DNA of 64,000 nucleotides, from positions 1 to 64,000 of the forward strand of contig NZ_PENW01000003.1 in assembly GCF_003144405.1 (NCBI RefSeq), read 5' to 3'. Made by a program: the position numbers and the translations under genes. Below the pieces are notes generated by a model, which was given only the letters and a program-made list of their open reading frames with translations, did not search any database and was not told the DNA's origin. Every line of letters starts with the position of its first letter. Position 1 is the stretch's first letter. Below are positions 11,266-21,076 of this stretch, in pieces. This stretch comes from Proteus cibi (GTDB lineage: Bacteria; Pseudomonadota; Gammaproteobacteria; Enterobacterales; Enterobacteriaceae).

Positions 11266-11619
11266 ATGTCTAAATCATTAATAAGCCTTGTTTTGGGGGC
11301 ATTATTACTGACGGGCTGTGCAAGTGGCCCTAAACCACTTTATAACTGGGACAGTTATCAACAAGTGGTATATCAGCACTATCAACAAAGTGAAAGTGAT
11401 CCTCAAGCACAAATTGATGCATTGAAGAAAAGTATTGAGCTTTCTCGTGCTAAATCATTAGGTATTCCGCCAGGATTACATGCGCATTTAGGGATGTTAT
11501 ATGGTGCGACGGGCGCATTAGATTTAGCAATGGCAGAATTTAATGAAGAAAAAGTACTTTACCCTGAATCAGCGGAATTTATGGATCGCCTGATGAAAAA
11601 TAAAGGAATGCAAAAATGA
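11266..11619 (+). CDS. DUF4810-type small lipoprotein
   Basis: The start at 11266 follows AAGGATATAACG and gives a clean lipoprotein signal, MSKSLISLVLGALLLTGC; an upstream in-frame start would add hydrophilic residues before it. The 117-residue product has the family core PLYNWDSYQQVVYQHYQQ and PPGLHAHLGMLYGATGALDLAMAEF, the second part looking like a single TPR-like helical pair. It overlaps the next gene by four bases (ATGA). The family travels with CsgG-like and DUF799 lipoproteins, which implies a shared complex. Biochemical role unknown. Confidence 0.8.
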   Translation: MSKSLISLVLGALLLTGCASGPKPLYNWDSYQQVVYQHYQQSESDPQAQIDALKKSIELSRAKSLGIPPGLHAHLGMLYGATGALDLAMAEFNEEKVLYPESAEFMDRLMKNKGMQK

Positions 11620-12272
11620 GTCGTTTATTCACTTTAATTTGCTTGGCTTTTGCGTTGGTATTAACGGGTTGCGCTCAGCCCGCTAAAACAGATTACACGG
11701 CATTTAAACAGAGTAAACCAAAAAGTATTTTAGTTTTAGTACCGCAAAACCATACAACGGAAGTCGGAGCGGGGCACAGTTTCTTATCTCAAGTGACATA
11801 TCCTTTGGCTGAAGCGGGATATTATGTTTTCCCTGTTGCTGTCGTTGAAGAGACATTTAAGCAAAATGGTTTATCCATGGCTGGGGATATTCATGCAGTA
11901 AGTCCTAATAAGCTACGTGAAATCTTTGGTGCTGACGCTGTTTTATACTTAGATATCACAGAGTTTGGAACGTCATATCAAATTATTTCCAGTGATACGA
12001 GAGTGACTGTGACTGCTAAGCTTGTTGACCTACGCAATGGTGGTATGTTGTGGAGCAGTTCTGCAACGGCATCAAGTACAGAAACAGAAGGTTCGTCAGG
12101 CAGTTTAGTCGGAATGTTGGTTTCAGCTGTTGTGAATCAAATTGTGAATACAGTATCAGACAAAAGCTACCAAATTGCAGGTATAACAAGTGTACGTTTA
12201 CTTTCAGCAGGAAAAGCGAACGGTATTCTTTATGGTCCTCGTTCTCCTCGTTACGGTAAAGATGCAGAATAA
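11616..12272 (+). CDS. DUF799 (GNA1162-like) lipoprotein
   Basis: The 218-residue protein has the lipobox VLTGC (Cys19, then Ala). The body contains KSILVLVPQNHTTEVGAGHSFLSQVTYPLAEAGYYVFPV and VLYLDITEFGTSYQIISSDTRVTVTAKLVDLRNGGMLWSS, characteristic of the DUF799 family that includes the neisserial antigen GNA1162, which has a TolB-like fold. It is the third gene of the lipoprotein operon, its ATG overlapping the preceding stop codon, and a strong terminator follows. Function is unestablished. The operon as a whole may build an envelope complex. Confidence 0.82.
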   Translation: MSRLFTLICLAFALVLTGCAQPAKTDYTAFKQSKPKSILVLVPQNHTTEVGAGHSFLSQVTYPLAEAGYYVFPVAVVEETFKQNGLSMAGDIHAVSPNKLREIFGADAVLYLDITEFGTSYQIISSDTRVTVTAKLVDLRNGGMLWSSSATASSTETEGSSGSLVGMLVSAVVNQIVNTVSDKSYQIAGITSVRLLSAGKANGILYGPRSPRYGKDAE

Positions 12273-12301
12273 GCAAATGTAATAAAATAAGTATAATAAT
12301 G

Positions 12302-12346
12302 AAAAGGCTCTGTTTAATTAGTTTAAAATAACAGAGCCTTATTTTA
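12302..12346 (+). terminator. Terminator of the lipoprotein operon
   Basis: AAGGCTCTGTT pairs with AACAGAGCCTT across an AT-rich loop and is followed by ATTTTATT. It lies about 30 bases after the DUF799 stop codon. Confidence 0.8.
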
Positions 12347-13121
12347 TTCATGGATAATAATTATTCTTATTTGAGGTTAGATAATACTACTTATATTTAT
12401 CACAGAATAAGTATGAAATAGAGAATCAATAAGAAAGAGGGGGGGATTGAAGAGATAAACCATCCTTGGTTGCTAGTCCGTTTCCTTCCGTGGTTAATAA
12501 TCCATAATTCGGGTATATAAAAGAGACTGATTAAATAAGAGAAACGTCAATGAGAATAAGATAAGGTATGGGGGATGCTATCTTTCCTTGTAATATAGCG
12601 ACCTTTATTCTTTAAATAGTCCTCAAATTTAAATCAAAACACGACATAATTGGATATTAATCAATGTTTGTCTCTAGGATATGTAATATTATAATTCAGG
12701 TAAAGATATAATTGTTAATATTATTATAATCATCGAATTAAGAAGGAATAAAAGAATAATAAAACTAATATAACGAGATATTTAATTAATTTAAATCGTA
12801 TTTTGAGTAATATATCGTTTTAAACTCGGTGTGAAAGTCTTCTTCTGATATTCCACGATGAATTTAAACGACTAACATATTGAATAAGCTTAATTTATTC
12901 ATGCATATATTTAATGGATAAGACTATTTTTACATAATGTGATTTACGTCACGTCATATATTGGCATGTTATCGCCTATCAATAAGAAGAGAGGGATTTA
13001 TATTATACCTCTTTCAATCATATTCAGTACCCGATTTATTGGTTACACTATCCTTTCAGATATTCATGATGTCTGTTTGCTGGTATGAATACCCAGCGGT
13101 TCACTTTTGGAAGGTAGAAGC
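12347..13121. other. Long AT-rich gap before hemN
   Basis: This stretch of 775 bases has no reading frame with a ribosome-binding site. E. coli has yihI and the CsrC small RNA in this neighbourhood; neither is recognisable here. A CRP/FNR-type palindrome lies at 12938-12953. I see nothing else that can be named. Confidence 0.5.
12938..12953. promoter_or_regulatory. CRP/FNR-type palindrome upstream of hemN
   Basis: TGTGA-TTTACG-TCACG fits the CRP consensus (TGTGA-N6-TCACA) with one mismatch. It also resembles an FNR site, whose half is TTGAT. It lies about 170 bases before the hemN start. An oxygen-dependent FNR role would suit an anaerobic enzyme, but the sequence slightly favours CRP. Confidence 0.5.
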
Positions 13122-14495
13122 ATGTCAGAACAAACAATTATTTGGGATCTTGACCTGATCCATAAGTATAACTATTCAGGTCCTCGCTATACATCATATC
13201 CAACAGCATTAGAGTTTAATCAGCAATATGGCGATGATGATTTTATCAAAGCGACTCAACGTTATCTTGAGCGCCCTTTATCGCTTTATATTCATATCCC
13301 TTTCTGCCATAAGCTGTGCTATTTCTGTGGCTGTAATAAAATTATTACGCGCCATAAACACAAAGCAGATGAATATCTTGATGTTTTAGAAAAAGAAATT
13401 ATTAATAGAGCACGCTATTTTAAAGACAGAAAAGTCACTCAAATGCATTGGGGTGGAGGGACACCGACTTTTCTGGATAAGCAACAAATTAGCCGATTGG
13501 TTTCGCTATTACGCCACCATTTTCATTTTGTCGATAATGCAGAACTCTCTATTGAAATTGATCCTCGTGAAATCGAGTTGGATGTTATCGATCATCTACG
13601 TCATGAAGGATTTAATCGCCTGAGTATGGGGGTGCAAGATTTCAATAAAGAAGTGCAGCAAAAAGTAAATCGTGAGCAAGATGAAGCATTTATTTTTGCA
13701 TTGGTAGAACGTGCGCGTGAAGTGGGTTTTCACTCCACCAGCATTGACTTAATTTATGGCTTACCGAAGCAAACCAAAGAGAGTTTTGCCTTTACATTAA
13801 AACGTGTTATTGAACTGTCGCCAGATAGATTGAGTGTTTTCAATTATGCACACTTACCTAATTTATTCGCAGCTCAGCGTAAAATTAAAGATGAAGATCT
13901 CCCTTTAGCAGAAGAAAAGCTAGAAATATTACAAGAGACCATTTCGACACTGACAACAAACGGCTATCAGTTTATTGGTATGGATCACTTTGCTAAACCT
14001 GATGATGAATTAGCGGTTGCTCAGCGTAAGGGTATTTTACACCGCAATTTCCAAGGCTATACCACTCATGAAGAGTGTGATTTATTAGGTATGGGCGTTT
14101 CTGCAATAAGTATGTTAGGTGATAACTATGCGCAAAATGAAAAAGTATTAAAAGAGTATTATGCGCGAGTCAATAGCGAAGGAAATGCACTATGGCGAGG
14201 TTTATCTCTGACTAATGATGATTGTATTCGTCGTGATGTGATTAAAACTTTAATTTGTAATTTTAGTCTGCGTTTTTCTGATATTGAAAAAATGCACAAT
14301 ATTGTCTTCCATGACTATTTTAAAGAAGATTTAGAATTACTTGTGCCAATGAAAGATGACGGTTTAGTTGAAATAACAGTAGAGGGTATTCACGTTACAC
14401 CACAAGGACGTTTGCTTATTCGTAATATCTGTATGTGTTTTGATACCTATTTACGAAATCAAATGCGCCAACGTCAATTCTCGCGTGTTATTTAA
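13122..14495 (+). CDS. hemN: Oxygen-independent coproporphyrinogen III oxidase HemN
   Basis: HemN is a radical SAM enzyme that decarboxylates coproporphyrinogen III to protoporphyrinogen IX for haem synthesis without oxygen. The iron-sulfur ligands are Cys62, Cys66 and Cys69 in IPFCHKLCYFCGCNK, followed by MHWGGGTPTFL. The C-terminal HemN domain starts around residue 370. The start at 13122 (MSEQTIIWD) follows GGAAGGTAG; a TTG five codons upstream is in frame but has no ribosome site. It gives 457 residues, as in E. coli. It converges on glnG with 19 bases between the stop codons. Confidence 0.97.
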   Translation: MSEQTIIWDLDLIHKYNYSGPRYTSYPTALEFNQQYGDDDFIKATQRYLERPLSLYIHIPFCHKLCYFCGCNKIITRHKHKADEYLDVLEKEIINRARYFKDRKVTQMHWGGGTPTFLDKQQISRLVSLLRHHFHFVDNAELSIEIDPREIELDVIDHLRHEGFNRLSMGVQDFNKEVQQKVNREQDEAFIFALVERAREVGFHSTSIDLIYGLPKQTKESFAFTLKRVIELSPDRLSVFNYAHLPNLFAAQRKIKDEDLPLAEEKLEILQETISTLTTNGYQFIGMDHFAKPDDELAVAQRKGILHRNFQGYTTHEECDLLGMGVSAISMLGDNYAQNEKVLKEYYARVNSEGNALWRGLSLTNDDCIRRDVIKTLICNFSLRFSDIEKMHNIVFHDYFKEDLELLVPMKDDGLVEITVEGIHVTPQGRLLIRNICMCFDTYLRNQMRQRQFSRVI

Positions 14496-14514
14496 TGGAT
14501 GAAGGGGTGGAGGA

Positions 14515-15939
14515 TCAATATTCCTCTATCCCTAACTCTTTTAATTTACGGGTTAGCGTATTTCTGCCCCAACCTAATAATCTTGCTGCATCTTGTTTAT
14601 GTCCTTGCGTATATGCCAAGGCACTGAGTAAGAGTGTGCGTTCAAATTGAGGTAGAGCATCTGTTAAGATGTTTTCTTTTCCTTCTCCTAATGCTTCATC
14701 TGCCCATAATGAAAGATGTTGTGACCAATGTTGAGAAGAAGCTATTCGACTAATATTTTTGTCTTTTTCATCAGGTTGGCGAATTTCTTGTGGTAAATCT
14801 TGAGGCATAATTTCTTGGCTTGCCGTCATTACCGTTAACCAGCGACATACATTCTCTAATTGTCTGACGTTACCTGACCAGTTGTATTCCATCATGATTT
14901 GCAAACTTTGCTGATGAAGGATCTTGGTTTCGACGCCCAATTCTTTTGCTGTTTTTTGCAGAAAATAGCGCGCCAAACTGGGAATATCTTCGGTTCTATC
15001 GCGTAATGGTGGTAACTGAATGCGTATTACATTGAGTCGATGATAGAGATCTTCACGAAAATCACCGGCTTGAACCCGTTTTTCTAAGTCTTGGTGTGTC
15101 GCGGCAATAATACGCACATCGACTTTTACAGGGGCATAACCACCAACTCGATAAAATTGTCCTTCAGCAAGAACCCGCAGTAAACGTGTTTGAATATCAA
15201 GAGGCATATCGCCAATTTCATCAAGAAATAGTGAACCGCCATTTGCTTGTTCAAATCGACCTTGACGTACTTGAGATGCGCCTGTAAATGCCCCCTTTTC
15301 ATGACCAAAAAGCTCTGATTCAATTAAATCTTTCGGAATTGCCGCCATATTGAGGGCGATAAAAGGGGAGGAAACTCTTGGGCTGTGGCGATGTAATGCA
15401 TGTGCCACTAACTCCTTTCCTGTACCCGATTCCCCATTAATAAGGACACTAATTGAAGAGCGAGAAAGCCGACCAATAATGCGGTAAACCTCTTGCATTG
15501 CAGGTGCTTCACCAATCATATCTGTCACTGATTGTAGCGAGGTTTCGTCGGTATTCGGTTGTTTTTGTTCGCGATAATGAGTAATGGCGCGGTCAATTAA
15601 TGCTAATGTTTCGTCGATATCGAACGGCTTTGGTAAGTAATCAAAAGCCCCTTGCTGATAGGCATTAACAGCGGCATCGAGATCCGAATGTGCCGTCATA
15701 ATAATAACGGGCAGAGTTGGATATTGTTCTTTAATTATTTTTAAAAGAGATAAACCATCAATATCAGGCATACGAATGTCTGATAACAATACATCAGGTA
15801 TTTCTGTATTGAGTGCATTAAGCACATCATTCGCATGTTCAAAGGCTTTACAAGACATACCTTCACGAGAAATGGCTCGTTCAAGTACCCAGCGAATAGA
15901 GCTGTCATCATCAACAACCCATACATTTCCTTTTTGCAT
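14515..15939 (-). CDS. glnG: Nitrogen regulator NtrC (NR-I)
   Basis: NtrC is a sigma-54 activator phosphorylated by NtrB under nitrogen limitation. The receiver domain has phosphoacceptor Asp54 (LLSDIRMPD). The AAA+ domain has Walker A GESGTGKE (168-175), the sigma-54-contacting GAFTGA loop (215-220) and Walker B SLFLDEIGDMPL. A Fis-type helix-turn-helix (DAARLLGWGRNTLTRKLKELGI) closes the 474-residue protein (E. coli 469). It follows glnL after 10 bases, and its own targets are the boxes at 17011 and 18764-18814. Confidence 0.98.
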   Translation of the reverse strand: MQKGNVWVVDDDSSIRWVLERAISREGMSCKAFEHANDVLNALNTEIPDVLLSDIRMPDIDGLSLLKIIKEQYPTLPVIIMTAHSDLDAAVNAYQQGAFDYLPKPFDIDETLALIDRAITHYREQKQPNTDETSLQSVTDMIGEAPAMQEVYRIIGRLSRSSISVLINGESGTGKELVAHALHRHSPRVSSPFIALNMAAIPKDLIESELFGHEKGAFTGASQVRQGRFEQANGGSLFLDEIGDMPLDIQTRLLRVLAEGQFYRVGGYAPVKVDVRIIAATHQDLEKRVQAGDFREDLYHRLNVIRIQLPPLRDRTEDIPSLARYFLQKTAKELGVETKILHQQSLQIMMEYNWSGNVRQLENVCRWLTVMTASQEIMPQDLPQEIRQPDEKDKNISRIASSQHWSQHLSLWADEALGEGKENILTDALPQFERTLLLSALAYTQGHKQDAARLLGWGRNTLTRKLKELGIEEY

Positions 15940-15949
15940 TGGTTATCTC

Positions 15950-16996
15950 CTACTTAATTGGTAAATAAATAGAAAACTCAGTATTTCCGGGCCAACTGGT
16001 AAATTCAATTTTACCTGCATGTTGATCCACTAAATTACGTGCAATAGAGAGTCCTAACCCATTACCCCCCTCTCTACCACTCACCATGGGATAAAAAAGC
16101 GTATCTTGTAGATGAGGAGGAATGCCATCACCTGTATCAATGACATCTATACGGGCAACAAGGCGATGACGCTCGCCATGAAGTGTGATTTGAAAAGCAG
16201 TACGGGTACGCAAAATAATCGTCCCTCCTGTTTTTTCAACCGCTTGTAAGGCGTTGCGTGTAATATTAAGCAGTACTTGTTCTATTTGATCTGGGTAATG
16301 TGATAACTCAGGTAAGCTGGGATCGTAATCTTTTAACAAGGTGACATTCTCAGGGCATTCAAGTGAGATAAGCTGAGCAACGCGCTCAACAACATGGTGA
16401 ATGCTTTGATATGTTTTTGTACCGGGATGTTGGGGACCCAGTAATCGGTCAACCAGTACTCGTAGGCGATCAGCTTGTTCAATAATGACTTGCGTATATT
16501 CCGTTAAAGCAGGATCAGGTAGGGATTTTGCTAGCAATTGAGCCGCGCCCCGTAATCCTCCTAACGGATTTTTAATTTCATGTGCCAGCCCCCTAACCAA
16601 TTCCCTAGCAGCCATTTGTTGGGCTTGTTGTATCTGCTCTTGGCTTAACCGGCGTTGACTATCCATAGGCGCCAGTTCCAGCAAAATATGTTGCTCGGAA
16701 ATAGGTTGGGCACTGAGCGACATTGTGTGTGATTGGTTATTTACAACCAGTATCACTTCATTGTCGGTAAAGCTTTGTCCATTCGCTAATGTTTCACGCA
16801 TTAAATCAGCATCAAAAGAGTAATAGCTGAAAAGGGCGGTGAAAGGTGTTTCAAATAATTTTCGACGGCTTTGCGCTAGCACCTGTAACGCAGAATGATT
16901 TGCGTAACAAATAATAAACTCTTTGTTGATAACCAATACAGAGTGTATCAATGAGTCTAAAATTAATGTGTTGTCAGGTAAGCCCGCCGTTTCCAT
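15950..16996 (-). CDS. glnL: Nitrogen sensor kinase/phosphatase NtrB (NR-II)
   Basis: NtrB is a cytoplasmic kinase that phosphorylates NtrC and, when bound by PII, dephosphorylates it. An N-terminal PAS domain (about 8-110) precedes the phosphorylated His139 in [15 protein letters not shown], followed by a HATPase with [19 protein letters not shown] and [10 protein letters not shown]. The 348 residues match E. coli (349). GAGGT lies before the start codon, and an NtrC box sits 14 bases upstream. It is transcribed with glnG, and from glnA by read-through. Confidence 0.97.
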   Translation of the reverse strand: METAGLPDNTLILDSLIHSVLVINKEFIICYANHSALQVLAQSRRKLFETPFTALFSYYSFDADLMRETLANGQSFTDNEVILVVNNQSHTMSLSAQPISEQHILLELAPMDSQRRLSQEQIQQAQQMAARELVRGLAHEIKNPLGGLRGAAQLLAKSLPDPALTEYTQVIIEQADRLRVLVDRLLGPQHPGTKTYQSIHHVVERVAQLISLECPENVTLLKDYDPSLPELSHYPDQIEQVLLNITRNALQAVEKTGGTIILRTRTAFQITLHGERHRLVARIDVIDTGDGIPPHLQDTLFYPMVSGREGGNGLGLSIARNLVDQHAGKIEFTSWPGNTEFSIYLPIK

Positions 16997-17010
16997 ATTG
17001 AATACCTCAT

Positions 17011-17027
17011 TGCACCATTTTAGTGCA
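17011..17027. promoter_or_regulatory. NtrC box at the glnL promoter
   Basis: On the minus strand TGCAC-TAAAATG-GTGCA is a 17-base palindrome matching the NtrC consensus GCAC-N7-GTGC. It lies immediately upstream of the glnL ribosome site. In E. coli an NtrC site at this position represses the weak glnL promoter, so the same autoregulation is inferred here. Confidence 0.85.
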
Positions 17028-17092
17028 TCTTACCTTTATTACATTTATGAACCAATGCGTAAGTGAAAAGACTGACTCCTTAAATGGGAGAA

Positions 17093-17114
17093 AAGTGCCC
17101 ATCCGAAGATGGGC
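17093..17114 (-). terminator. Hairpin between glnA and glnL
   Basis: On the minus strand GCCCATC-TTCG-GATGGGC is a seven-pair stem closed by a stable TTCG tetraloop, followed by ACTTTTC. It would terminate most glnA transcripts and let some through to glnLG, as expected for this operon. Confidence 0.75.
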
Positions 17115-17181
17115 AAAATAGCTTCACGGCAAAAAAAACAGTTTTATATCTAGGCTTAAGTGTTTATCAATAAAAAGAGTC

Positions 17182-18591
17182 TTAAGCGCTGTAATACATT
17201 TCAAATTCAAGAGGATGCGGAGCCATACGTACACGTTGAACATCCGCACGTAATAATTCTAAATAAGCATCAATAGCATCATCCGTAAATACACCACCGC
17301 GGGTTAAGAATTCACGATCGGCATTCAATGTATTTAATGCTTCTTCTAATGAACCTGCGACAGTTGGGATCTCTTTCGCTTCTTCAGGCGGTAAGTCATA
17401 GAGGTTTTTATCCATAGCATCACCTGGGTGAATTTTATTGATAATGCCATCAAGACCAGCCATTAACTGCGCCGCAAACGCAAGATAAGGGTTTGCTAAA
17501 GGATCGGGGAAACGTACTTCAATACGGCGTGCTTTCATGCTGGCAACCACAGGAATACGAATTGACGCTGAGCGGTTACGTGCAGAGTAAGCTAGCATTA
17601 CAGGTGCTTCAAAGCCCGGGACTAAGCGCTTGTAAGAGTTCGTGGTTGGGTTAGTAAAGGCATTTAGCGCACGAGCGTGTTTGATAATACCGCCGATGTA
17701 ATACAGCGCCATTTCAGATAATCCGCCGTATTTATCACCTGCAAACAGGTTTACACCGTTTTTAGACAGTGACATATGGCAATGCATACCTGAACCGTTA
17801 TCACCAACGAGTGGTTTTGGCATAAAGGTCGCTGTTTTACCAAATACGTGAGCTACGTTTTGTACCACGTATTTATAAATTTGGGTTTCATCTGCTTTTT
17901 TGGTCATGGTATTAAAGCGAGTAGCCACTTCATTTTGACCCGCAGTTGCAACTTCATGGTGATGAGCTTCAACAACTAAGCCCATTTCTTCCATAATGTT
18001 ACACATGGTAGAACGAATATCTTGTGATGAATCGACGGGTGGTAGTGGGAAATAACCCCCTTTAACCATTGGGCGGTGACCTTTGTTGCCATCTTCATAT
18101 TGGGTATTGGTGTTCCATGCCGCTTCAATATCGTTGATAGCGTAAGATGCACCGGAAATATCGTTTTTGAAACGAATATCGTCAAATAAGAAGAATTCTG
18201 GCTCTGGTCCAAACAACACTGTGTCTGCGATACCACTTGATTTTAAATAGTCTTCAGCACGTTTTGAGATAGAACGTGGGTCGCGATCGTAACCTTGCAT
18301 TGTGCCCGGTTCTAAAACGTCACAACGAATAATCAGGGTTGGATCTTGGAAAAATGGGTCAAGCATTGCGGTTGTTGCATCTGGCATCAGTACCATGTCT
18401 GATTCGTTAATGCCTTTCCAGCCACCAATAGAAGATCCATCGAACATTTTTCCTTCTTCAAAGAAATCATCGTTAACCTGATGAGCCGGAATAGTAAGAT
18501 GTTGTTCTTTACCGCGGGTATCAGTGAAACGTAAGTCAATATATCTAACTTTATGTTCTTCAATCATGGATAATACATGTTCAAGGGACAT
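17182..18591 (-). CDS. glnA: Glutamine synthetase, type I
   Basis: GlnA makes glutamine from glutamate and ammonia at the expense of ATP. It is a dodecameric GSI-beta enzyme regulated by adenylylation: Tyr398 in NLYDLPPEE is the modified residue. Active-site motifs include [13 protein letters not shown] (49-61), EFFLFD (132-137), [10 protein letters not shown] (265-274) and [13 protein letters not shown] (314-326). The start at 18591 follows CAGGAG and gives 469 residues, as in E. coli; an in-frame GTG-type extension of 24 codons upstream overlaps the transcription start and is unlikely. Expression is from the sigma-54 promoter at 18674-18691. Confidence 0.98.
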   Translation of the reverse strand: MSLEHVLSMIEEHKVRYIDLRFTDTRGKEQHLTIPAHQVNDDFFEEGKMFDGSSIGGWKGINESDMVLMPDATTAMLDPFFQDPTLIIRCDVLEPGTMQGYDRDPRSISKRAEDYLKSSGIADTVLFGPEPEFFLFDDIRFKNDISGASYAINDIEAAWNTNTQYEDGNKGHRPMVKGGYFPLPPVDSSQDIRSTMCNIMEEMGLVVEAHHHEVATAGQNEVATRFNTMTKKADETQIYKYVVQNVAHVFGKTATFMPKPLVGDNGSGMHCHMSLSKNGVNLFAGDKYGGLSEMALYYIGGIIKHARALNAFTNPTTNSYKRLVPGFEAPVMLAYSARNRSASIRIPVVASMKARRIEVRFPDPLANPYLAFAAQLMAGLDGIINKIHPGDAMDKNLYDLPPEEAKEIPTVAGSLEEALNTLNADREFLTRGGVFTDDAIDAYLELLRADVQRVRMAPHPLEFEMYYSA

Positions 18592-18673
18592 AGGAACTCT
18601 CCTGGCGAATGGTTTTATTGAGTGCAGTGGCCTTACACATTTTTCGGTGAATTTTTTGCTCACCCAAATTCTA

Positions 18674-18691
18674 TTGCGAAAAGCATGCCAA
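18674..18691 (-). promoter_or_regulatory. Sigma-54 promoter of glnA
   Basis: On the minus strand TTGGCAT-GCTTTT-CGCAA carries the GG (-25/-24) and GC (-13/-12) pairs with correct spacing. Transcription would start near 18664. It resembles E. coli glnAp2. Confidence 0.85.
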
Positions 18692-18763
18692 CTTATCTAA
18701 AAAGGGATATATACTGTATTGATGAAGTTTAGTGTAGAATATCCCCTGTGATTTTTTAATTAT

Positions 18764-18780
18764 TGCACAAAGTTGGTGCA
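18764..18780. promoter_or_regulatory. NtrC box 1 of the glnA enhancer
   Basis: TGCAC-AAAGTTG-GTGCA is a 17-base NtrC palindrome centred near -108 relative to the inferred glnA start, the same distance as the strong E. coli site. Confidence 0.9.
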
Positions 18781-18797
18781 AATTAAGCCTAATTAGT

Positions 18798-18814
18798 TGC
18801 ACTGTTTTGGTGCA
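18798..18814. promoter_or_regulatory. NtrC box 2 of the glnA enhancer
   Basis: TGCAC-TGTTTTG-GTGCA is centred near -142, 34 bases (about three helical turns) from box 1, so two NtrC dimers can bind the same face of the DNA. Confidence 0.9.
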
Positions 18815-18968
18815 ATCGAACGGATGCTACTAAATTCTGAGGCGTGAAAAGGATCACAATTCAATTAATTGCATATTGTTAAGCAATCATTATTGTGATC
18901 TTGTTTAGTCTCTCGTCTAAAGCGTGTACAATACTGCGCTTATTTCTACAATGCCTGAGGCAAATTTT

Positions 18969-20786
18969 GTGATCGAAAACTTGCGTAATATCGCCATCAT
19001 CGCCCACGTTGACCATGGTAAAACAACTATCGTCGATAAATTACTACAGCAATCTGGTACGTTCGGTGAACGTGAGACCGTTGCTGAGCGTGTGATGGAC
19101 TCAAATGATCTCGAAAGAGAGCGCGGAATTACTATTCTTGCGAAAAATACAGCGATTAAATGGAATGACTATCGTATCAATATCGTAGATACCCCAGGAC
19201 ACGCCGACTTCGGTGGTGAGGTAGAACGCGTTATGTCTATGGTAGACTGCGTTCTATTGCTGGTTGACGCGATGGATGGCCCAATGCCACAAACTCGTTT
19301 TGTGACACAAAAAGCGTTTGCTAACAACTTAAAACCAATTGTTGTTATCAATAAAGTTGACCGCCCTGGTGCGCGTCCAGACTGGGTTGTTGATCAGGTA
19401 TTTGACCTGTTCGTAAACTTAGGTGCAACTGACGAACAACTTGATTTCCCAATTATCTATGCATCTGCATTAAACGGTATTGCGGGAACAGATTACAATG
19501 ACATGGCTGAAGATATGACTCCGTTATATGAAGCTATTGTCAAATATGTAGAGCCACCAAAAGTGGATCTGGAAGGCACATTCCAGATGCAAATTTCTCA
19601 GTTGGACTACAACAACTACATGGGTGTTATCGGTATTGGTCGTATCAAGCGTGGTAAGGTTAAACCTAACCAGCAAGTCACTATCATTGATAGCGAAGGT
19701 AATACTCGTAACGGTAAAGTCGGTAAAGTATTAGGTCACTTAGGCTTAGAGCGTATTGAAGTTGATGTTGCAGAAGCAGGCGATATCATCGCAATCACTG
19801 GCTTAGGCGAACTGAACATCTCTGATACGATTTGTGAAACAGGTGCTGTTGAAGCATTACCAGCATTAGCTGTTGATGAACCTACTGTTAGCATGTATTT
19901 CTGTGTTAATACTTCACCTTTCTGTGGTCGTGAAGGTAAGTTTGTGACTTCTCGTCAGATTTTAGATCGTCTGAAAAAAGAGTTAGTTCATAACGTAGCA
20001 TTACGTGTTGAAGAAACTGAAGATCCAGATGCATTCCGTGTATCAGGTCGTGGTGAGCTTCACCTGTCAGTTCTGATTGAAAATATGCGTCGTGAAGGTT
20101 ACGAATTAGGCGTATCTCGTCCTAAAGTTATCTTCCGTGATATTGACGGTCGTAAACAAGAGCCTTTCGAACAAGTGACTATCGATATTGAAGAACAGCA
20201 CCAAGGTGATGTGATGCAAGCGATGGGCGAGCGTAAAGGCGAAATGCGTGATATGCAACCAGATGGTAAAGGACGTGTACGTTTAGACTACATCATTCCT
20301 AGCCGTGGTCTGATTGGCTTCCGTACTGAATTTATGACTATGACATCAGGTACGGGTTTACTGTATGCAACATTCAGTCATTACGATGATGTTCGTCCAG
20401 GTGAAATCGGTCGCCGTAATAACGGTGTTATGATCTCTAATGGTCAAGGTAAAGCCGTTGCTTACGCACTGTATAGTTTACAAGATCGCGGTAAATTATT
20501 TGTTACTCATGGTGCAGAGGTTTATGAAGGTCAAGTGATTGGTATTCATACTCGTTCTAATGACTTAACAGTAAACTGCTTAACGGGTAAAAAACTGACG
20601 AACATGCGTGCTTCTGGTACTGATGAGGCGACAACGCTGACTCCACACCTGAAACAAACATTAGAACAAGCGTTAGAGTTTATTGATGATGACGAGTTAG
20701 TTGAAGTCACTCCGCAATCAATCCGTTTACGTAAACGCTATCTGTCAGAAAATGATCGTCGTCGTGCTTACCGTAGCAAAGACTAA
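18969..20786 (+). CDS. bipA: Ribosome-associated GTPase BipA (TypA)
   Basis: BipA is a translational GTPase of the EF-G/LepA group, needed for 50S assembly and growth at low temperature. The G domain carries [14 protein letters not shown] (residues 7-20), [12 protein letters not shown] and NKVD; domain 2, an EF-G-like domain and the BipA-specific C-terminal domain ([17 protein letters not shown]) follow. I chose the GTG at 18969, which has TGAGG upstream and starts VIENLRNIA like the E. coli protein (MIEKLRNIA). It gives 605 residues (E. coli 607). An in-frame GTG at 18924 overlaps a TACAAT promoter-like element and is less likely. Confidence 0.95.
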   Translation: MIENLRNIAIIAHVDHGKTTIVDKLLQQSGTFGERETVAERVMDSNDLERERGITILAKNTAIKWNDYRINIVDTPGHADFGGEVERVMSMVDCVLLLVDAMDGPMPQTRFVTQKAFANNLKPIVVINKVDRPGARPDWVVDQVFDLFVNLGATDEQLDFPIIYASALNGIAGTDYNDMAEDMTPLYEAIVKYVEPPKVDLEGTFQMQISQLDYNNYMGVIGIGRIKRGKVKPNQQVTIIDSEGNTRNGKVGKVLGHLGLERIEVDVAEAGDIIAITGLGELNISDTICETGAVEALPALAVDEPTVSMYFCVNTSPFCGREGKFVTSRQILDRLKKELVHNVALRVEETEDPDAFRVSGRGELHLSVLIENMRREGYELGVSRPKVIFRDIDGRKQEPFEQVTIDIEEQHQGDVMQAMGERKGEMRDMQPDGKGRVRLDYIIPSRGLIGFRTEFMTMTSGTGLLYATFSHYDDVRPGEIGRRNNGVMISNGQGKAVAYALYSLQDRGKLFVTHGAEVYEGQVIGIHTRSNDLTVNCLTGKKLTNMRASGTDEATTLTPHLKQTLEQALEFIDDDELVEVTPQSIRLRKRYLSENDRRRAYRSKD

Positions 20787-20812
20787 TTGATTATTTAGAC
20801 AACATAATTCTT

Positions 20813-20831
20813 AGGGCGCGTTTAGCGCCCT
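20813..20831 (+). terminator. Hairpin after bipA
   Basis: AGGGCGC-GTTTA-GCGCCCT forms a strong stem 27 bases after the stop codon. It lacks a clear T-run, so termination may be partial. Confidence 0.55.
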
Positions 20832-21076
20832 GAGTTTATACTCTTGATGAGTATATGTTGCTATAAAAGACGAATGCGGTGGAAAATAATCTCTGCCGCA
20901 TAAGTTTTCTATCAATCCTTTCTTTCTTCTCGTCTCTTTTTTTAGCTCTCCCTCTTCTGGTTTTATGTTTTACAAAAAAATTAAGTGTGATTATTGTACT
21001 TTTTTGGTGTTTAAGCCTGTTCAGTAAAGCGATTTATGATTAAAGTAAAATGAGTTTTCTATTATGGAGAGGATTT

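Noticed and set aside
12016..12351. 111-codon minus-strand frame
   Set aside because: Shadow of the DUF799 gene and its terminator.
12347..13121. CsrC-type small RNA
   Set aside because: A few GGA motifs are present, but not the regular series of GGA hairpin loops that defines CsrC.
12961..13158. 65-codon frame upstream of hemN
   Set aside because: Overlaps hemN in another frame, has no ribosome site and no recognisable sequence.
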